Source of the DNA: Prosthecobacter sp. SYSU 5D2
GTDB taxonomy: Bacteria; Verrucomicrobiota; Verrucomicrobiia; Verrucomicrobiales; Verrucomicrobiaceae
Direction of reading: 5' to 3'
DNA: 64,000 nucleotides
NCBI RefSeq assembly: GCF_039655865.1
Contig: NZ_JBBYXL010000014.1
Location: 108,536-172,535, forward strand
The stretch's first letter is position 1. Every line of letters starts with the position of its first letter. The notes under the pieces were generated by a model that saw only the letters and a list, made by a program, of their open reading frames with translations, searched no databases and was not told the origin of the DNA. Made by a program: the position numbers and the translations under genes. Below are positions 60,835-64,000 of this stretch, piece after piece.

Positions 60835-63800
60835 ATGAACATCTCCCGGTTCTTCATCACCCGCCCCATTTTCGCGGGTGTGCTCTCCCTGCTCATCTTT
60901 CTCCTGGGCGGCATCTCGCTCTTCCAGCTTCCCATTTCCGAGTATCCGGAAGTCGCCCCGCCCACGGTCATCGTCACCGCCACCTATCCAGGGGCCAACC
61001 CCAAGACCATTGCCGAAACCGTCGCCTCCCCGCTGGAGCAGACCATCAACGGCATCGAGCACATGCTCTTCATGTCCTCGCAGAGTACCGCCAATGGCGT
61101 GATGACTCTCACCATCACCTTCAAGCTGGGCACCGATGTGGACCAGGCCCAGGTGCAGGTGCAAAACCGCGTCGCCCAAGTGCTGCCCAAGCTGCCGGAG
61201 GAAGTCCGCCGCTTCGGCGTCACCACCGTCAAGTCCTCACCCGACCTCACCATGGTCGTTCACATCCTGTCGCCTAACGACAGGTATGACGAGCTCTACC
61301 TCCGCAACTACGCCACCCTCAATGTCAAAGACGAGCTCGCCCGCCTTCCTGGCGTCGGCCAGGTCCAGCTCTTCGGGGGTGGCGAATACGCCATGCGCGT
61401 CTGGATTGATCCTGACAAGGCAGCCGCCCGTGGCCTCACCTCCTCCGATGTCGTCAATGCCATCCGTGAGCAGAACGTCCAGGTCGCCGCCGGCGTCATC
61501 GGCCAGCAGCCCGTGGGTAAATCGGTTCCCTTCGAGCTGACCATCAACACCAAAGGCCGCCTCGTCAGCGAAGAGGAGTTCGGCAACATCATTGTTAAGG
61601 TCGGCCAATACGGCGAAAAGCTGCGCCTCAAGGACGTCGCCCGCCTCGAAATGGGCTCCAGCGAATACGCCCTCCGCAGCCTTCTCAATAACAAACGCGC
61701 CGTCGGCGTCCCCATCTTTCAGCTCCCCGGTGCCAATGCCCTCTCCCTTTCCCAGGCCGTCCGCGACAAGATGGAGGAGCTCAAGAAAAAGTTCCCCGAA
61801 GGCCTGGATTACGCCATCGCCTATGACCCCACCGTCTTCGTGGACAAATCCATTGATGCCGTCATTCACACCCTCATCGAGGCCATCCTCCTGGTGGTCC
61901 TGGTTGTCGTCGTTTTCCTGCAAACCTGGCGCGCCTCCATCATTCCCCTCGCCGCCGTTCCCGTCTCCCTCGTCGGCACCTTTGCCGTGATGTACGCCCT
62001 CGGCTTCTCCATCAACAACCTCTCCCTCTTCGGCCTCGTTCTGGCTATCGGCATCGTCGTGGATGATGCCATTGTGGTGGTGGAAAACGTCGAGCGTAAC
62101 ATCCGCAACGGCCTCAATCCCGTGGATGCCACCAAGCAGGCCATGACGGAGGTCACCGGCCCCATCATCGCCACCGCCCTCGTGCTCTGTGCCGTCTTTA
62201 TTCCCACGGCCTACATCAGCGGCCTCAGCGGCCAGTTTTATAAACAGTTCGCTGTCACCATCGCCATCTCCACGGTCATCTCGGCCATCAATTCCCTCAC
62301 TCTCAGCCCCGCGCTCTCCGCGCTGTTGCTCCAGAGCCATGATGCCAAAAAGGACATCCTTTCCCGCCTCATTGACGCCCTCTTTGGCTGGTTCTTCCGC
62401 CCCTTCAACCGCTTCTTCGAGTGGTCTTCCAACACCTACGTCAGCATTGTGAAACGGCTCATCCGTTTCAGCATCATCGCTCTCATTTTCTACGGCGGTT
62501 TCGTCTGGCTCACTGTGCGTGTCTTTGACCAGGTGCCCACCGGTTTCGTCCCTGCCCAGGACAAACAGTACCTCGTCGGCTTCGCCCAGCTTCCCGACGG
62601 GTCCTCCCTGGACCGCACCGAAGCCGTCATGCGCCGCATGTCCGAGATCGTGCTGGACCATCCCGGTGTTAAAGACGCCATCGCTTTCCCCGGCCTTTCC
62701 ATCCATGGCTTCAGTATCAGCCCCAACAGTGGCATCGTCTTCGTCGGTCTGGATGACTTCGAAGACCGCACCACCCCTGAACTCACCGGCGATGCCATCG
62801 CACAGGCCCTCAATGGTAAGTTCATGGAGATTCAGGATGCCATGGTCCTCGTTCTCTCCCCCCCTCCCGTCAACGGCATCGGCACCACAGGCGGCTTCAA
62901 GCTCATGGTTCAAGACCGCAGCGACCAAGGCTATGACGCTCTTTATAAAACCACCCAGAATCTCGTTGGCGCCGCCTATGGTACCGGCGGCAAACTCCAG
63001 CAGGTCTATTCCGGTTACACCGTCAACGTGCCCCAGCTTGAAGCCGAAGTGGACCGCGAAAAAGCCAAGGTCCAGGGCGTCCCCCTCGCCAATCTTTTCG
63101 AAACCCTCCAGATCAATCTCGGCAGCCTATACGTCAATGACTTCAACCGCTTTGGCCGCACCTATCAAGTCGTCGCCCAGGCCGAGCCTCAATTCCGCGA
63201 TGACGTCGGCGACATCACCCGCCTCAAAACCCGCAACGCCGCTGGCGAAATGGTGCCCATCGGCTCCCTCGTCAAGGTCAAGGAAACCAACGGTCCCGAC
63301 CGCGTCACCCACTACAATGGTTACCTCGCTGCCGATATCAACGGTGCCGCAGGCGTCGGTCTCAGTTCCGGCGAAGGTGAAGCGGTCATGACCGAGCTTG
63401 CCAAATCGCTCCCCCCCGGCTTCGAATACCAGTGGACCGACCTCGTGTATCAAAAGATCATCGCGGGCAATACCGCCGTCTATATCTACCCGCTTTGCAT
63501 CCTCCTCGTTTTCATGGTGCTCGCCGCCCAGTATGAAAGCCTGCGCCTCCCGCTCGCCATCATTCTCATCGTCCCGGTGTGCCTTCTTTTTGCCCTGGCT
63601 GGCGTGATGTATGTGGGCGGGGATAACAACATCTTCACTCAAATTGGCTTCATCGTCCTCATCGGCCTCGCCTGTAAGAATGCCATCCTCATCGTCGAGT
63701 TCGCCAAGGAGAAATTTGACCATGGTCTCAGCCCCCTGGAAGCCGCACTCGAAGCCTGCCGCCTCCGCCTTCGCCCCATCCTCATGACCTCCATTGCCTT

Positions 63801-64000
63801 CATCGCCGGCGTGTTTCCCCTGGTCATCTCCACCGGTGCCGGTTCCGAAATGCGCCGCGCCATGGGCACCGCCGTATTCTCCGGCATGATCGGCGTGACC
63901 TTCCTCGGCCTCTTCCTCACCCCCGTCTTCTATGTCCTCGTCATGAAGTTAGGCCGCAAAAATGCCCCGGCCCCCACCACCCCTCCCCTCCCCTCCCCCC
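60835..64000 (+). CDS. RND multidrug efflux pump, AcrB/HAE1 family (3' end outside the window)
   Basis: Inner-membrane proton/drug antiporter, open from ATG 60835 (MNISRFFITRPIFAGVLS) to the window edge, 1,055 codons; since AcrB has about 1,050 residues and the C-terminal helix has passed, only the tail and stop are missing. Proton-relay residues are Asp410-Asp411 (GIVVDDAIVVVENVERN in part). The N-terminal helix, the porter region (YPGANPKTIAETVASPLEQTI) and IGLACKNAILIVEFAKE near the end are HAE1 hallmarks. The visible C-terminus turns Pro-rich (NAPAPTTPPLPSP). It works with the AcrA-like adaptor encoded upstream and is probably controlled by the TetR regulator. Confidence 0.95.
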   Translation, partial: MNISRFFITRPIFAGVLSLLIFLLGGISLFQLPISEYPEVAPPTVIVTATYPGANPKTIAETVASPLEQTINGIEHMLFMSSQSTANGVMTLTITFKLGTDVDQAQVQVQNRVAQVLPKLPEEVRRFGVTTVKSSPDLTMVVHILSPNDRYDELYLRNYATLNVKDELARLPGVGQVQLFGGGEYAMRVWIDPDKAAARGLTSSDVVNAIREQNVQVAAGVIGQQPVGKSVPFELTINTKGRLVSEEEFGNIIVKVGQYGEKLRLKDVARLEMGSSEYALRSLLNNKRAVGVPIFQLPGANALSLSQAVRDKMEELKKKFPEGLDYAIAYDPTVFVDKSIDAVIHTLIEAILLVVLVVVVFLQTWRASIIPLAAVPVSLVGTFAVMYALGFSINNLSLFGLVLAIGIVVDDAIVVVENVERNIRNGLNPVDATKQAMTEVTGPIIATALVLCAVFIPTAYISGLSGQFYKQFAVTIAISTVISAINSLTLSPALSALLLQSHDAKKDILSRLIDALFGWFFRPFNRFFEWSSNTYVSIVKRLIRFSIIALIFYGGFVWLTVRVFDQVPTGFVPAQDKQYLVGFAQLPDGSSLDRTEAVMRRMSEIVLDHPGVKDAIAFPGLSIHGFSISPNSGIVFVGLDDFEDRTTPELTGDAIAQALNGKFMEIQDAMVLVLSPPPVNGIGTTGGFKLMVQDRSDQGYDALYKTTQNLVGAAYGTGGKLQQVYSGYTVNVPQLEAEVDREKAKVQGVPLANLFETLQINLGSLYVNDFNRFGRTYQVVAQAEPQFRDDVGDITRLKTRNAAGEMVPIGSLVKVKETNGPDRVTHYNGYLAADINGAAGVGLSSGEGEAVMTELAKSLPPGFEYQWTDLVYQKIIAGNTAVYIYPLCILLVFMVLAAQYESLRLPLAIILIVPVCLLFALAGVMYVGGDNNIFTQIGFIVLIGLACKNAILIVEFAKEKFDHGLSPLEAALEACRLRLRPILMTSIAFIAGVFPLVISTGAGSEMRRAMGTAVFSGMIGVTFLGLFLTPVFYVLVMKLGRKNAPAPTTPPLPSP

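Noticed and set aside
61237..62928. 563-codon open frame on the minus strand
   Set aside because: It lies entirely antisense to the RND pump gene, which has full family motifs; its Asp/Glu/Gly-rich translation is the usual antisense shadow of GC-rich codons.
1..64000. tRNA, rRNA, riboswitch, CRISPR, integrase or transposase genes
   Set aside because: I looked in intergenic stretches and at unusual proteins and recognised none; a covariance-model search (tRNAscan/Rfam) would be needed to exclude small RNAs.

Overview
The window is a GC-rich (roughly 58-60%), gene-dense chromosomal segment. It looks like a Verrucomicrobiota bacterium, most likely of the Verrucomicrobiales (Prosthecobacter/Verrucomicrobium relatives). 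This is inferred from gene content: a planctomycete/verrucomicrobial cytochrome (PSCyt1-DUF1549-DUF1553) protein with DUF1501 partners, several secreted sulfatases and SGNH hydrolases, large Ig-repeat secreted proteins, a GSII-type glutamine synthetase, HPr with HPr kinase and no PTS enzymes nearby, and an ExbB/ExbD/TPR module. No rRNA, tRNA, CRISPR array, transposase or phage structural gene was recognised. Both edges cut genes: a giant secreted di-haem protein on the left and an RND pump on the right.

Layout. 0-5 kb: 3' part of a >1,600-residue secreted protein and a small membrane protein. 5.3-9.3 kb (minus): a flavin-dependent halogenase-like enzyme and a three-gene NitT/TauT-type ABC importer. 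9.4-11.2 kb: a secreted esterase/SMP-30-like protein, closed by an interspersed element with terminal inverted repeats. 11.4-14.1 kb (minus): plsC-like, cdsA and a heptose nucleotidyltransferase-PurN fusion. 14.3-16.8 kb: a lone PotD-like binding protein and a lone DUF1501 protein. 17-20.4 kb (minus): a yqjD/yqjE/yqjK-like trio running into two PilT-family ATPases. 20.7-24.5 kb: ExbB, ExbD and a long TPR protein. 24.6-31.1 kb (minus): a LysR regulator, a small basic protein, a polysaccharide deacetylase, a squalene/phytoene synthase, an SGNH + alpha/beta hydrolase fusion and queA. 31.2-39.7 kb: an SGNH hydrolase, a second LysR regulator divergent from ilvD, a two-sialidase + esterase fusion and a divergent NanM-like kelch protein. 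39.7-43.9 kb: a PP2C phosphatase and a minimal kinase-like protein, divergent from glutamine synthetase; then a YycJ/WalJ-like hydrolase and an ABC ATPase. 44-47.4 kb (minus): an FAD oxidoreductase with a golvesin-like domain, then hprK-ptsH. 47.5-56.3 kb (minus): an operon PSCyt1 > DUF1501 > three sulfatases, ended by a clear terminator. 56.5-64 kb: a DUF3817 protein, a SnoaL-like protein, an MFS transporter and a TetR > AcrA > AcrB efflux locus.

How it works together. Much of the window serves capture of sulfated, acylated or sialylated polysaccharide: sulfatases, sialidase, NanM-like mutarotase, SGNH and alpha/beta esterases, deacetylase, and ExbBD energy coupling. Regulation leaves visible marks. 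A sigma-54 -24/-12 element precedes glutamine synthetase. Two matching LysR-type dyads sit 24 kb apart, one at the start codon of the LysR gene next to ilvD and one in front of the ABC importer. A second LysR gene has a perfect 12-bp hairpin over its start codon.

No gene-free stretch exceeds 300 bases. The longest are 20432-20721 (one promoter-like match), 56780-57031 (pyrimidine-rich, nothing recognised), 11190-11436 (the inverted-repeat element) and 16754-16968 (one strong hairpin).
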